A DNA stretch of 64,000 nt from Aporrectodea caliginosa (lineage: Eukaryota > Annelida > Clitellata > Crassiclitellata > Lumbricidae). The stretch covers positions 382,501 to 446,500 of the forward strand of contig JACEVL010000412.1 in the NCBI GenBank assembly GCA_020284085.1, read 5' to 3'. Positions 47,606-59,949 of this stretch are shown in pieces. The first letter of the stretch is position 1. The number at the start of each line of letters is the position of its first letter. The translations under genes and the position numbers were made by a program. The notes under the pieces are model-generated. The model ran no database searches. It was not told the origin of the DNA and was given only the letters and a program-made list of their open reading frames with translations.

Positions 47606-49440
47606 TACGAAGATGATGACGACGACGACGACGACGACGATGATGATGATACGAAGAAGAGTAGAAGACGATGGATAAAAGAAAGAAAGAATAAAGAAAG
47701 GAAACAGAAAAAGCAGTAAGAAGAAGACGATGACAGAAAAAAAGAAGAAATAAACAGAAGAAAGAACAAGATAGAGACGATGAAAGAAAGAGCAGTGACG
47801 TAACAAGTAGAAAAAGAGAGAGAGCAGTGACGAAACAATTAAAAGGAAAGAGAACGCAGTGATGTACAAATAAATAGCAGAAGTGAAAGCGGGTGACAAA
47901 GAAAGCGAGCATTGACGTAGCCTAGGCTACCAAACAGAAGGAGACAAGGGGTACCAAACAGAGAGAGGGAGAAATTATGCAACAAACAGATAGATAAGGC
48001 TTAGACAGCGGAAGCAAAAGACAAGCAGACACAACAAACAGGAGAGACCAGCGGGTACCAGAGACAAACAGACAGGCAGGCAGATAGACAGACATACAGA
48101 CAGCAGTAGTTATAGTAGTTAAGATTTACATGTATGTCTTCTGTCATTTGTGTTCTTGTGAATTGTTTCAATTGCATAACTGTACACTGTAACCGGTTGC
48201 GGTTTGTCAACCGGATTTTTTCAATAAAGAATATTATACAACGTAGAAGGAGAGACAGCGGATGTCAAAGAGAAACAGCACTGACATTAAAAAAAATAGA
48301 AGAGACAGTGGGTGACAAGAGAGAGAGAGAAGGACGTAGGCCTAACAAGTAGAGGAGAGAAAGCGGGTGACAAAGGTATCGCAGTGACGCAACAAACAGA
48401 GAGACAGCGGGAGAAAGAAAGCAGCGACGCAACAAACTGAAAGAGAGACAGCGATTGAGAGAAAGTAGTGACGTAACAAATAGAAAGAGAGACAGCGATT
48501 GAGAGTAAGCAGTGACGTAACAAATAGAAAGAGAGATTGAGATTCAGAGAAAGCAGTGACGTAACAAATAGAAAGAGAGACAGCGATTGAGAGAAAGCAG
48601 TGACGTAACAAATAGAAAGAGAGACAGCGATTGAGAGAAAGCAGTGACGTAACAAATAGAAAGAGAGACAGCGATTGAGAGAAAGCAGTGACGTAACAAA
48701 TAGAAAAGCGACAGCATTATGACAAAAAGAGAGATAGTAGTCAAGCAAACAAACAATAGTCCGCGTTCAAGTTAAACATAGCGTGCGACGTAACAGGTGG
48801 AAAGACAACGGGTACCAAAAAGAGAGAACAGTGGCGTAACAATCAGGAAGTAAAAACAGCGGAAATCAACGAGGAAGAGACCAGTGACGTAACATAGAAA
48901 AGGTGACAAAGAGCTCGAAATGAGTAGTGACGTAACAAATAGAAGTAAAGACTGCGGGTGCCAAGAAAGAGGAAGATACAGCTTTGACGTCACAAATAGA
49001 AGGAGAAACAGCTAGCAACAATTAAGGGAGAGAGCTATGACGTAACACACAGAAGAAAAGACAGCGGGTACCAGAGAGATAGCCTATAAAGGAAGGAAGA
49101 AAGAGCGGGTATACCCAAGACAGAGACAGAGCAGTGGCGTTACAAACAGAAGAGGTAACAAACAGATATATAAAGACGGCGGGCGACAAAGATGAGGAGC
49201 GCTGACGTAAGAAACCGAAGGAAAAACAGCAGAAACCAAAATGAGAAACAAAATGACGAAACGAATAGAAGGACAGCGGGTGCAAAGGAGAGAGAGTGAG
49301 ATACATCATACATACATCTGTGACGTCACAAACGGAAGGAGAAACGGCGGGTCCCAAAAGGGCTGTGTGAAACAAACAGGAGACCGCGAGTTCCGCATGA
49401 GTAGGCCTAATGAGTGTCAATAAAATACAGCCCGTAAAAA
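47606..49440. repeat. Degenerate 44-bp minisatellite with one TGACGTAA per unit (left block)
   Basis: Units of the form AGAGAAAGCAGTGACGTAAC followed by AAATAGAAAGAGAGACAGCG are regular at 48468-48700 (exact 44-bp spacing). They decay outward with spacer changes. A GAC/GAT run at 47615-47652 begins the purine-rich region. Confidence 0.93.
48118..48242 (+). mobile_element. SINE 3' tail fragment
   Basis: GTAGTTAAGATTTACATG, TTTCAATTGCATAACTGTAC and CAATAAAGAATATTATAC match the 3' half of the SINE at 52994-53220. The tRNA-like head is missing. Confidence 0.6.
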
Positions 49441-51990
49441 CAAAGTTTTTTACTATATCCATCTAGTCTTATACTATAATTCTTAAAGTTTGTCCTTCCG
49501 TATGTATGTATGTATGTTTGCAATGCATCGCTGTCCGGCTAAAGGCTCCGAAACGGAACGGTTTAGCGAGTTGAAAAAATTTACAAAGCATTATTACGCA
49601 ACGTCTAGGTCAACGCGACTATTTTCAGTTCGCAATTTTATTTAAACGCCGATATATGGCCATTTTAAATTTAACTTTTCAGCGAGCTTATTTTAATACC
49701 GCCCATAGTAAGGCCATTTGTTCACGTCACGCATGCTTAATAAGCAATCTTACGTCACACGGAGCATCTAGCAACCAATCAGAAGTCGCCACGGGAGAAT
49801 TTCTAGGTCAGCGCAACCATTTACAGATTTGGTGACCTAATTACACTAAGCTCACATTTTTTGCAACCACGGCCATTGCCGATTTTCTAGGTCAAAGCAA
49901 CTCGAAACTTACTTTAGCTATTCGAATTTCTATCTCATCCCAATTACTTTCAGTTCATAATTTGCTTTCAATTCCGATTTATGGACATTATAAGCATGCC
50001 CATTTGTCCACGTCACTAAAATTAATATGCAATCTTAAATTACGTCACGCGGCTAAATATGCAATCTTACGTCACGCTGGCCAACGGCAAATAATACGCC
50101 TATTATAATTTAGAAATAACCCGTGTAGTACGGGGAACAAAATAATACGCCTATTTCAGGTAGAGATAAACCGTAAAGAACGGGGAACAAAATAATAATA
50201 TTGCCTATAATTATAAAGTAGAGATAACCCGTGCAGTACACGGGCAAAGCAACTATTTCACCTCTAAATATCGTTTCCATTCAGATATATGGACATTTTT
50301 TTAAATATTTGAAGCCCATCAGCAAATATAGTAAGTAAGTAGCCTTTATTTGCAGCCGTTAAAATACGCCCGGGAAAACCCGGCGAACGCCGGGTAAATC
50401 CATCTAGTATCCTATAACGTGTACTCTGAAAATAGTCCGCGTTCATTTTACAACATAGCACGCTTAACGAGGCAGCGCGCCCATTATTGTTGCAGCCAAT
50501 GACAACGCTGGCCAATGGCAACGCTGCGTATCGGCAAAAGGGGATTCCCCGATTCGAAAAGTTTAGTCCCCGATTCTATAAGCTAGCCTTTTTGGGGAGC
50601 TGAAATTTTGATAGAATGAAGTGTGTGCGAGGGCGAGTCTATATGCCAAGTTTCACGACGATTGAATGATTGTAAGTGATCGAACTAGTCGTCGCAAGAT
50701 TTGACTGTTTAGCCTGTGGCTCAAATTGGCGCTCAATCAAGCAAGCAAAGCAAGCAAGATTCCCGCAAGTTAAACTAGATGGAAAATACAGCCCGTAAAA
50801 ACAAAGTTTTTTACTATATCCATCTAGTATCCTATAACGTGTACTCTGAAAATGGTCCGCGTTCATTTTACAACATAGCACGCTTAACGAGGCAGCGCGC
50901 CCATTATTGTTGCAGCCAATGACAACGCTGGCCAATGGCAACGCTGCGTATCGCAAAAGGGGATTCCCCGATTCGAAAAGTTTAGTCCCCGATTCAATAA
51001 GCTAGCCTTTTTGGGGGAGCTGAAATTTTGATAGAATGAAGTGTGTGCGAGGGCGAGTCTATATGCCAAGTTTCACGACGATTGAATGATTGTAAGTGAT
51101 CGAACTAGTCGTCGCAAGATTTGACTTTTTAGCCTGTGGCTCAATCAAGCAAGCAAGCAAGGAAGATTCCCGCAAGTTAAACTAGATGGATAATAATAAT
51201 AATAAAATACAGCCCGTAAAAAAAAGTTTTTTACTATATCCATCTAGTATCCTATAATGCGTCTTATGAAGCAGTTACCTCTACAAATATAGTCCGCGTT
51301 CATTTTACGACTGCGGCCAATCACAACGCTGACCAATGACAACGCTGCGTATCGGAAAAGGGATTCCCCGATTCGAAAAGTTGAGTCCCCGATTCTATAA
51401 GCTAGCCTTTTTGGGAGAGCTGAAATTTTGATAGAATGAAGTGTGTGCGAGTGCGAGTCTATCTGCCAAGTTTCATGACGATTGAATGATTGTAAGTGAT
51501 CGAATTAGTCGTCGCAAGATTTGACTTTTTAGCCTGTGGCTCAAGCAATCAATCAAGCAAGCAAGATTTCCGCAAGTTAAACTAGATGGATAATAAAATA
51601 CAGCCCGTAAAAACAAAGTTTTTTACTATATCCATCTAGTATCCTATAATGCGTCTTATGAAGCAGTTACCTCTACAAATATATAGTCCGCGTTCATTTT
51701 ACGACTGCGGCCAATCACAACGCTGGCCAATCACAACGCTGCGTATCGGAAAAGGGGATTCCCCGATTCGAAAAGTTGAGTCCCCGATTCTATAAGCTAG
51801 CCTTTTTTGGGGAGCTGAAATTTTTATAGAATGAAGTGTCTGCGAGGTCGAGTCTATCTGCCAAGAGAGTGACGATTGAATGATTGTAAGTGATCGAATT
51901 AGTCGTCGCAAGATTTGACTTTTTAGCCTGTGGCTCAAACATTCAACAAGCAAGCAAGCAAGATTTCCGCATGAGTTAAACTAAATGGAT
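49410..51990 (+). mobile_element. Tandem array of Helitron-like non-autonomous units
   Basis: A 3'-end remnant (49410-49466) is followed by a 946-bp element (49462-50407) and then units whose CTAG ends fall at 50404, 50824, 51244 and 51636 (periods 420, 420, 392). The ends have a hairpin followed about 10 nt later by CCATCTAG. Each small unit also carries the inverted motif ACTAGATGGA before its 3' hairpin (GTAAAAACAAAGTTTTTTAC). Confidence 0.8.
49462..50407 (+). mobile_element. Helitron-like element with 3' hairpin and CTAG end
   Basis: It starts TCTAGTCTTATACTATAATTC. It ends with a 7-bp-stem hairpin CCCGGCGAACGCCGGG (50379-50394), nine bases, then CTAG (50404-50407). Three further CCCGTG...CACGGG-type hairpins at 50119-50245 look like relics of similar ends. 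No helicase/Rep ORF. Confidence 0.7.
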
Positions 51991-52109
51991 AAAAAGAGAG
52001 AGCAGTGATGTAACAAACAGAAGGAGAGACGAGGGTGAAAAAAAGAGAGCAGGGGCGTAACAAACGCAAATATAAAGACAGCGGAAACCAACGAGGAAAA
52101 AGGCCAGCG

Positions 52110-52655
52110 ACGTAATTGTAATTGTAATCGAACATTTGTATAGCGCTGCTCAAAAATCAGCAGCGCTCTCGACCTGCTTCAGTGCCTGCGTCAGGGTACA
52201 GAAAAGTCTTAAGGCGTCTACGGAACTGGGAAGGTGAGAGGGCTATAGTAACTCAAGGCGAAGAGATTGGGAAGAGAGTTCCAAGCTGATGGGCCAACAC
52301 GGGCAAAGCACCTAGAGTGGGCCGTAGCAGAGCGCATGCGAGGGACAACCATAAGGCCACGGGTCGAAGATCGCAAAGAGGCCCTTGCAGGTAAGGAGGA
52401 GACAAAAGTGCAAAAAGACCTCAGGTAGGTTGGGGCCACCCCAACAAGGCAGTTACGCATGAGGGAAAGGATTTTGAACTGTACCCGCTGTTGGATAGGG
52501 AGCCAGTGAAGGGTATCTCGAATATAGCCTGAGATATGGGCAAACTTTGGAATATCGCCTATAAACCGAGCTATTTCATTAAGAATAGACTGGAGTTTGT
52601 GAGTATTAGAGGCGGAGAGTCCAATGTATGCAGCGTTCCCAAAGTCAACCCTAGT
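52110..52655 (-). mobile_element. CR1-like LINE 3' fragment with (ATTACA)n tail
   Basis: The minus strand encodes LHWLPIQQRVQFKILSLMRN, FARVGPSAWNSLP and upstream VDFGNAAYIGLSASNTHKL. It ends in a short CGATTACAATTACAATTACG tail at 52110-52130. Confidence 0.8.
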
Positions 52656-52993
52656 AACATAGAAAACGACAAAGAACTCGAGATCGAGAAGTGATGTAAC
52701 AAATAGAAGTAAAGACAGCGGAAGACACAGCTTTGACGTCACAAATAGAAGGAGTAATAGCGGGTAACAAAGGGAGAGAGCTGTGACGTAACAAACAGAA
52801 GCAAAGACAGCGTATATGAGATATAGATAGAGGGATGAATGGATGGATGGATGGACAGACAGATGTAGAGCGAGAGAGACAGACAGAGACAGCCAGAGAG
52901 ACACAGAGATAGAGAAACAAGAAAAAAAGAAGAAGAACAACAGCATCAAATGATATAACAAACAGAAAGGTAGACAGCGGAAGTCAAAGACAA

Positions 52994-53220
52994 AGGGGGG
53001 GCCCGTGGCGCTTTGGATAACAGCTGGCACAGAGACCGAGAGGTACCGAGTTCGAGCCCCGTTGGGCGGATTTGCTTGTAGGCTGCTATTAGCGCCGTTG
53101 TATTACATGGCTGTCTGTTCTGTTAGTAGTTAAGATTTCAATTGCATAACATGTAAATGTACAGCGCAGTGCGTTTGTCAGGCGCTTAATAAAGAAAGAT
53201 TATTATTATTATTATTATTA
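52994..53220 (+). mobile_element. tRNA-derived SINE with (ATT)n tail
   Basis: Head GTGGCGCTTTGGATAACAGC, B box GAGTTCGAGCCCC, then a body ending AATAAAGAAAG and an ATT repeat. Confidence 0.78.
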
Positions 53221-53479
53221 AAGAGAGAGCAATGACGTAGCAAACAGACAGCGGTTGACAAAAGGAGAGAGCAATGACGTAACAATTAAGAAGAAGGAGA
53301 GATAGTGGGTGCAAAAAGAGAGAGAGATAGAGCAGTGACGTAACACATAAAACTTGTGACAGAAGGATAGATTATATCGGGTGCCAAAGAGAGACAGACA
53401 GACAGAGACAGATACAGACAGACAGAGAGAGCAGTGACGAAACGAACAGGAGAGACAGCGGGTGCCAAAGACAGAGTAG

Positions 53480-54755
53480 ATAAAGTGCAGACTGTGCAGT
53501 CCTAATAGGTCCTGTCTCTCGCCGTCTAATCTTTCCGCTTTCCGATGGACATTAAATAGGACCCTGTATACGACCTCTATCCAAGTACGAGTCCCATATG
53601 GGAGGGGTCTCGAGCCCATCATGGGCTCAATGTTGGCAGTGTAGATATATAGGTTTGTGTACTTCTTTTATAGCTCAGTTAACAAGTGCAGCAGAAATCT
53701 ATCGTGCACCCCGCCCCTCAACAACGTGACCACTGACCTCGTAGGCCTAGTCCCCAAACAACAGTGGAACCATTCCTATCCGCGGATATTAAATTCTTGA
53801 TTATCTGAAGGCAGTATGAGCAGAGCAACTGGACATGGTTGGAGAGTAGGCCTATCTGAAATCTCCAGGCGGATGGTGAAAGTTAGCCTGAAGGAAATGC
53901 ACTTTTCGCATTCCTCCTCCCTCCTCTCCCTCCTCTCCTTCAACAAACACCCACCACAATGTCCACAAGTAGACCTACACAGTACACACATACACACATG
54001 CATACACACACTTATAATTAAACCAATAAATTGAAATTAATCAATCGAATAAGGAATATTGTGCTTTGCATTATAAATGTCAACTCGGTCGAACGCGCTT
54101 CCAGAGTAAGCCAGTTGATGAAGATTATGAAAGGCGTCTACATGTATATAATGGTCCAGGGTCTCTTTGTACAGTATAAGCTACATAAACCAGGCCGACA
54201 GCAACACTTTGCAGTCACCGAATAACCTCGGATAATGTGCGAGATGCATTCATGACGCACACGTATTATCGGAGCTGTGCACGTACGTCTAGGGACCTAG
54301 CTATAGTAAGAGGGCTACAAATAGACGCGGTCCAGACATCACAGGAACTGTTTACCCAAAAGTGACGTATACGAATTGAGTCTTGTTGATCCAGTAAATA
54401 CTCAATAAACTTCCAACAATAATCCTTGAGTCGCGTGCAGTCGTGTGTGCAAATCCATGGACCGTCTGAGCGATCGAGAGCTCGAAGTTGATATAATTAA
54501 TTTATGTAGGCCGATACATATAGGCCTACTGTTTACAGTTCCAATCGATGAACGAAACAATTAAATCGCCAGTATTAATATATGTATTAATATTTTTCTT
54601 TTACCTACATAATTCTTAAGTATATATGCTTACTGTAGTATATTTATCGAGGGCACGTGAACTTTTTAGGCCTGTGATAGAAAAAAGAACGACAAAAGAG
54701 ATGGATAGAATAATCGAGAGACTATCACAGATGAGGCAGAATTAGAGACGGGAGG
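53480..54755. other. No gene recognised
   Basis: Unique-looking sequence with a short CT/CTC-rich tract (53915-53940) and CACA tract (53975-54010). Confidence 0.4.
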
Positions 54756-54759
54756 ATTC

Positions 54760-54812
<53 letters not shown>

Positions 54813-54855
54813 AACAGACAGACAGACAGACTAACCGACTGACTGACTGACTGAA
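54756..54855. repeat. (CAGA)n and (ACTG)n microsatellite
   Basis: CAGA repeats with CAAA variants lead into ACTG repeats. Confidence 0.95.
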
Positions 54856-54879
54856 TTAATTGAAATTAATCAATCGAAT

Positions 54880-55350
54880 AAGGAAGTAAACCATGTTCAT
54901 AGCGGTACATAAATAGGCCAATCTGTAATGTTCGAATCTGCTCTAGTTTAAGTAGCTTCAAGTCAGTAAATAGTGGTCCAGAATGAACGCACCTTGGAAC
55001 TCCCGCAATGATACGAACTGCACGTTTTTGCAATAGAATTAATCTCCGTAGTCTAGAATCATAAGTATATAGATGCCCATACCATATTACAATAAGTAAG
55101 ATAGGGGTACACCAACGAGTAATATAATTTTAGGCGTATACAGGAGGGCAATAAGTATGCAGTTCGAGTTAAAATACCAATGTTTTTAGCAATTTTGTTA
55201 GAAATAGTTTTTATATGTTCCTTCCAGGTCAAATGTTGGTCCACGTGAACACCTAAAAATTTAGTAGAGGTGACTTTGGTAATAGGAATGCCATTGATGG
55301 ATAATCTTAACGAGTCATCCGAGGGACCCATTTTACGTAGACATATACCT
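54880..55350 (-). mobile_element. Non-LTR retrotransposon RT C-terminal fragment
   Basis: Minus-strand translation contains TKFLGVHVDQHLTWKEHI, LYYSLVYPYLTYCNMVW and, after a frameshift, LILLQKRAVRIIAG and QIGLFMYRYEHGL. This is a different lineage from the CR1-like copies above. Confidence 0.72.
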
Positions 55351-55449
55351 ATAGCTATATACGTTACGTTACTTACGTACGGTACGGTGGAAGTTCGGTA
55401 GGCCCCTACTTCGAAATCTTTGATCAATAGCTGTGACCAGCTAATCAAT

Positions 55450-57556
55450 AACGAACGATTGACTTAGGCCTAAGTGATAAAATCGCGTTCACTGAAGTTT
55501 CTCACAGCTCTTTTATGCATAAACATTATATATATTTATGCTATATATATAATTAAATATGAATGATACGTGTTCAGATGCATGATGTTCTTCTATTTAC
55601 TGAAGGACATGTAACGAAGTTTCATTTATTTACACAAGAATATCGAAGTCAGTTATAGGCCTTATGCGCTCAGTTTCGAAACGTCTGAAGCATTCTCTAG
55701 GCCTAGGTCTATATATATGTCGTCGCGTCGCTATGCCTATAGACCTCGTTAGGGTAATCGCATATATATATTATTTTATTATTTAAAAAATATATAGTCC
55801 TATAATTATTATCATCAACAACAGCAGTATATGACATATAGGCTGCATAGTGCATAGGACATACCATGAACTTGTATATGCTATTACCACAGAATAGATA
55901 AAGCTACGCTATATCTATTCTTGGATATTACATCATGCATATACCTATACCTATAGGCAACTGTATTTAAGACGAGCCCATAATAGAGGTGGTTGGCTAC
56001 ATGTCGTGGAAACGCAACCTCCTGGAGAGTAACACGCCACAGATGATATGTTATTGAAACATGCAGTCTTGGCCTTTTCCTGTGTCTTCAGAGGTGCTGT
56101 AGGCCCATGCAAGGATCCGTCCTTATCATCATCATCATCAGCAACAGAGGCAGCAGCAGCCATTACTGACGCCAGTCATTCTGGCTTAATTAAAATGGGA
56201 GCGAAGTTATAAGAATGGATGCATCTAATTCTGTTTGGTTATTTGTCGAGATCCTTGCTATTATGCTATATCCTGCAGTGTGTCTTTAACTATTCCGAGT
56301 CTCTCTATGTTTTTTCGCTTGTATAGACTTACTTAGACGACAAAGATCGAGCTACATATATTTTTTATACTTACACTCATTGCAACAGTTACTGCATTCA
56401 GAGCTTCTATAATTTATATATATATATATATTCCGGTATATATATATATGATCCACTATTATAGAATATAGAACAATTGAATTATATGGATCGAGCGACT
56501 ATGCATGTGTCAGCCACAATTGAGTTTTGCACGTGCTTGTAATAATCTGTGACAGCTTCCGCTCAGGCTAAGTATAGGCCCTATACGGCGTCTGTATACT
56601 CACAGAGTCACAGTCCTTCATCCTCCACATGAATGGGACTTCAGTGACCAATGCTCAGCCACTTTCCTCTCATTAGACCCCAAATCCGCCCTGGAAGCAA
56701 CGGACAGATCATTTACAATCATAGTCATTTCAGATGTCAACCCAGGCACGGATATCTCAGTGCATCTGACGCCAAACTGTTCGACAGCTCCTCTCCTCTC
56801 CCTCCTCCTCTTCCCCTCCTCCTCCTTCCGCACAGGAGCTTTCACTTTGCCGAAAACAAACAGAGAGAACTCTCTATATACACCCATGGTCCAGTTATTA
56901 CACAGTGGTCAACCTAAACAAACTGCATGATACTTCGTTTGTAAACAGTAATTCACCCAAACCCAATCAGCAAGGCACGGTCATAGCGATCTATACTTGG
57001 AAAGTCTTTACTGTAATATATTTTCAAACACAGGTATACATATAGGCCTACATATGCCTATACATGTAGTTGTAATGTAGTCGCTGGTATGCCTATATCT
57101 TCCTCAGCCCATGGTTCGCCAATAGCATTCTGCCAAGGTGAGTTCCACAGAATTAACAACGGTCACCTGCTGCAGTCTCGATCCTGATGTGAACAGCGAC
57201 ATATATTCGCAAGGTATAGGTCTGTCTACCTGCTCGGGATATAGGTCTACCTGCGAAAGATAATTTATATGGTCTGCCTGTCTATAATCTGCAACAGATT
57301 ATCATCACAGGGCAACGCCAATGAACGAAAGAGGATCACCGATTACACCGTGTTAGACATCCCTCAGGTAATAATTAATTAATCAGTATTACGGTTATTA
57401 TAGCCTACGTCATGCAGCTGATCACCATGCATGTACCAGGATAGCATGACACATGGAACAACCCGGTAATAATTATGGCTAACCTAAAGCGCCACCCGAA
57501 AGCCAAGCGCAGGGCATCAGCTTATTCACGAGCACGAGCCTATTGCAGACTGCAGC
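55450..57556. other. No gene recognised; TA repeats
   Basis: TA-rich runs at 55520-55560, 55760-55800 and 56415-56452. A short sequence at 57510 (AGGGCATCAGCTTATTCACG) matches parts of the 20.4, 25.4 and 60.5 kb regions. Confidence 0.45.
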
Positions 57557-57564
57557 TGATAACC

Positions 57565-57720
57565 CAGTGATCCCGTCCTAAGCAAAAAAGAACCAGAACG
57601 TCCCACATCAGACGCCATGTTAATCTAGAAATTTATACTTTTATAGTATATACGTTTCGGTCGTCATATAAAAAGAACCGGAACGCCGTTCCGGTGCGTT
57701 CCGGTCTTAACTGAACCCTG
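57565..57720. mobile_element. hAT-like MITE, 156 bp, TSD TGATAACC
   Basis: It starts CAGTGATCCCGTCC and ends CTTAACTGAACCCTG, with inner AAGAACCGGAACG motifs in both orientations. TGATAACC is at 57557-57564 and 57721-57728. Confidence 0.82.
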
Positions 57721-57728
57721 TGATAACC

Positions 57729-59118
57729 GCCATGTCAAAAAGAACCCTTTGTCTATTGCACCTCTCAAATGAAAGTGAGGATCGAGTGTCTTATATGACT
57801 GTATATGAAATGATATATGGCGCTATGTAAATATTTTTTATAACTTTATATATTTTAATATTTAGATTATATATATATTTATATTTTTACAGTTACACAT
57901 ATAGGAAACACTTCGATTTTGGATCCCAGCGTCGAGATTTAGAATCCTAGCTGGCGCATTTTGTGACATCTGTAGCAACTAGCCTAGACCTACATCCTGC
58001 AGTTGAGATAGGTTCGATGCATATATAGGCTATAGTTGCAGAATTGCTGCTGATCAATTTCCAGATCATGCTCCGCATTTCTGAAGACTGGAACTCATAG
58101 GGGGCCGTCCATAAAGTACTCATGACAATAGGAATTAGTTTAATCAAAGTGTGACAATTTTCGTTTGTGACAGAGTTGGGGTCAGGCCATGTGTGACGTC
58201 ACACATTTATTTCTTAATTCGAATTTGAATAATTTAATTCTTTAATTATTTAACAATTTGCTCAAACGTCAGAGAAAATTTCCCCAAAATAGAAACAGAG
58301 GCAAAACTGAAACTTGGTATTGAAAGCGATTATGACATTGCATATGAAGACGAACAACCGCAGAAAGCGTCAAAGAAAATACTCTGTTTTTTGGCAAAAC
58401 TGCCAAGAATGACTTCATATTGAGAGGCCGAGAAAAATTCATTGTTGGCACCTTAAAACAAAAACGGCTTCAAGTTCAACTTAGTAGGTTTTTGCACATG
58501 CTAAACACCACCAGAGTTTCAGACTTCGAAGTTCAGAAGAGCCCAAAAATGTTTGCGCCTGGGGCCCCGTTTTCTGTAAACGCGCCTCTGGGCCCTATAG
58601 CTATACTTCTCCACAAGGGCGTCAAAACAAGGGCTAGAAGTTTAATTCTCAATAGAAAAGTCCTGAATCAATAACTTAACAAAGCGAGGAAAAAGAACAG
58701 ATTTATTAACAAAATGTCGACGAATTAATTATAAATTTCCTTTCCAGCATGCTCATGGCCGTGCTCACGTAGCCTAGGGCTCATATTTCCAAAGAAAGCG
58801 ATGCAAGCCAAACGAATCTGACGAGAGCCAATTAAAGTGCGCCAATGGCCAAAGATATAGGCCTATGGCCCTATAGTATACTTCTCCTAAATTCGAAAGT
58901 AACGTGTGCTGATTGAATTATGTTTTTCATTCATTTCATGAAATTAGCATATAATAGAACGCCAAGAAGTTCGCTGTGTGCGAATACGATCAAGTGTCGC
59001 AAAACTTATAAGCTATAGGCTACATACGCGATATAGGCCTAGTCTGTGGGGCAAATAGTAGCCTATAGCTATTATACCGGGCTACTGCTAGCATAGCCTT
59101 ACTCTGCCTTGCCTCTCG
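57729..59118. other. No gene; transposon fragment at its centre
   Basis: 58099-58215 is a left-end fragment of the 20808-21227 element family (GGGGCCGTCCATAAAGTAC, GTGTGACGTCACACATTTAT). The rest is unrecognised. Confidence 0.5.
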
Positions 59119-59949
59119 AATTATTATTATTATTATTATTATTAGACTGTTATTTATAGCGCGCCTAAACAAAATTGGAATCTTGCACAAAAGCGCGTAA
59201 CAGAAAAATCAATCATAGTAAATCTTAAACAGATGTGTTTTAAGGTTAGTTTTGAAAATCGATAAAGTTGAGGATTTGCGGATAAAGACAGGGAGTTTGT
59301 TCCATTCAGCCGGGCCGGCTAGCGCAAATGCCCTGTTACCAAGTTTTTTAGTGATCTTGTCACAACAAAATCACCTTGAGACGATGAACGTATACCCCTT
59401 GTCTGGATTGGAGAGAGGAACAGGGTGTAACAAGTGAAGAAAGGTATGCAGGAGAACAGTTTGTGTAGATTCTGTACATTAGAAGACAGATTTTGAAATT
59501 GATGCGAGCTTGTATGGGAAGCCAGTGTAGTTCACGGAGGGTCGGTGTGACGTGATCCCGAGGATTTTGGTTCTTGATAAGCTTAGCGTAATGAAGAACA
59601 GCTGTAAGAGGTTGAAGGGTAGATGCAGGAAGACCATAAAGGACTAAGTTGCAGTGGTCAATTCTAGAAATGACAAGGGCCTGTACTAGGGTACGAACAC
59701 ATTTCTCGTTAAGACTTTTCTTGACTTGCCGAATGCGTCTGGGATGGAAAAAACAGGATTTGGTTATAGAGGAGATATGAGTTTTCATAGACAGCGAGTT
59801 ATCAAGGAGGACACCAAGGTCTCGGACAACATCAGCTGGTTTAATGGAGCAATCTGGGCTAAGATTGAGTACAGTGTGGAATAATTGTGAGTTAGGTAAT
59901 GAGTTGCGGTAAAACCATGCAGATAAGTTCTGTCTTGGAGGCATTCAGT
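59119..59949 (-). mobile_element. CR1-like LINE C-terminal ORF with (TAA)n tail
   Basis: The minus strand encodes DVVRDLGVLLDNSLSMKTHI, VISRIDHCNLVLYGLPA and LRELHWLPIQARINFKICLL in one open frame from 59944 to about 59360. The 3' end is a (TAA)n tail at 59119-59145. Confidence 0.85.

Larger units (their letters stand above)
51980..53480. repeat. 44-bp TGACGTAA minisatellite, right block
   Basis: The same AGAGAGCAGTGACGTAAC-type units resume immediately after the Helitron-like array, interrupted by a LINE and a SINE. Confidence 0.88.

Noticed and set aside
48287..48756. Minus-strand open frames with repeated LSLFLFVTSLLSLN-type hydrophobic units
   Set aside because: They are translations of the 44-bp minisatellite. 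Because 44 bp shifts frame every unit, the same pattern appears in all three frames.
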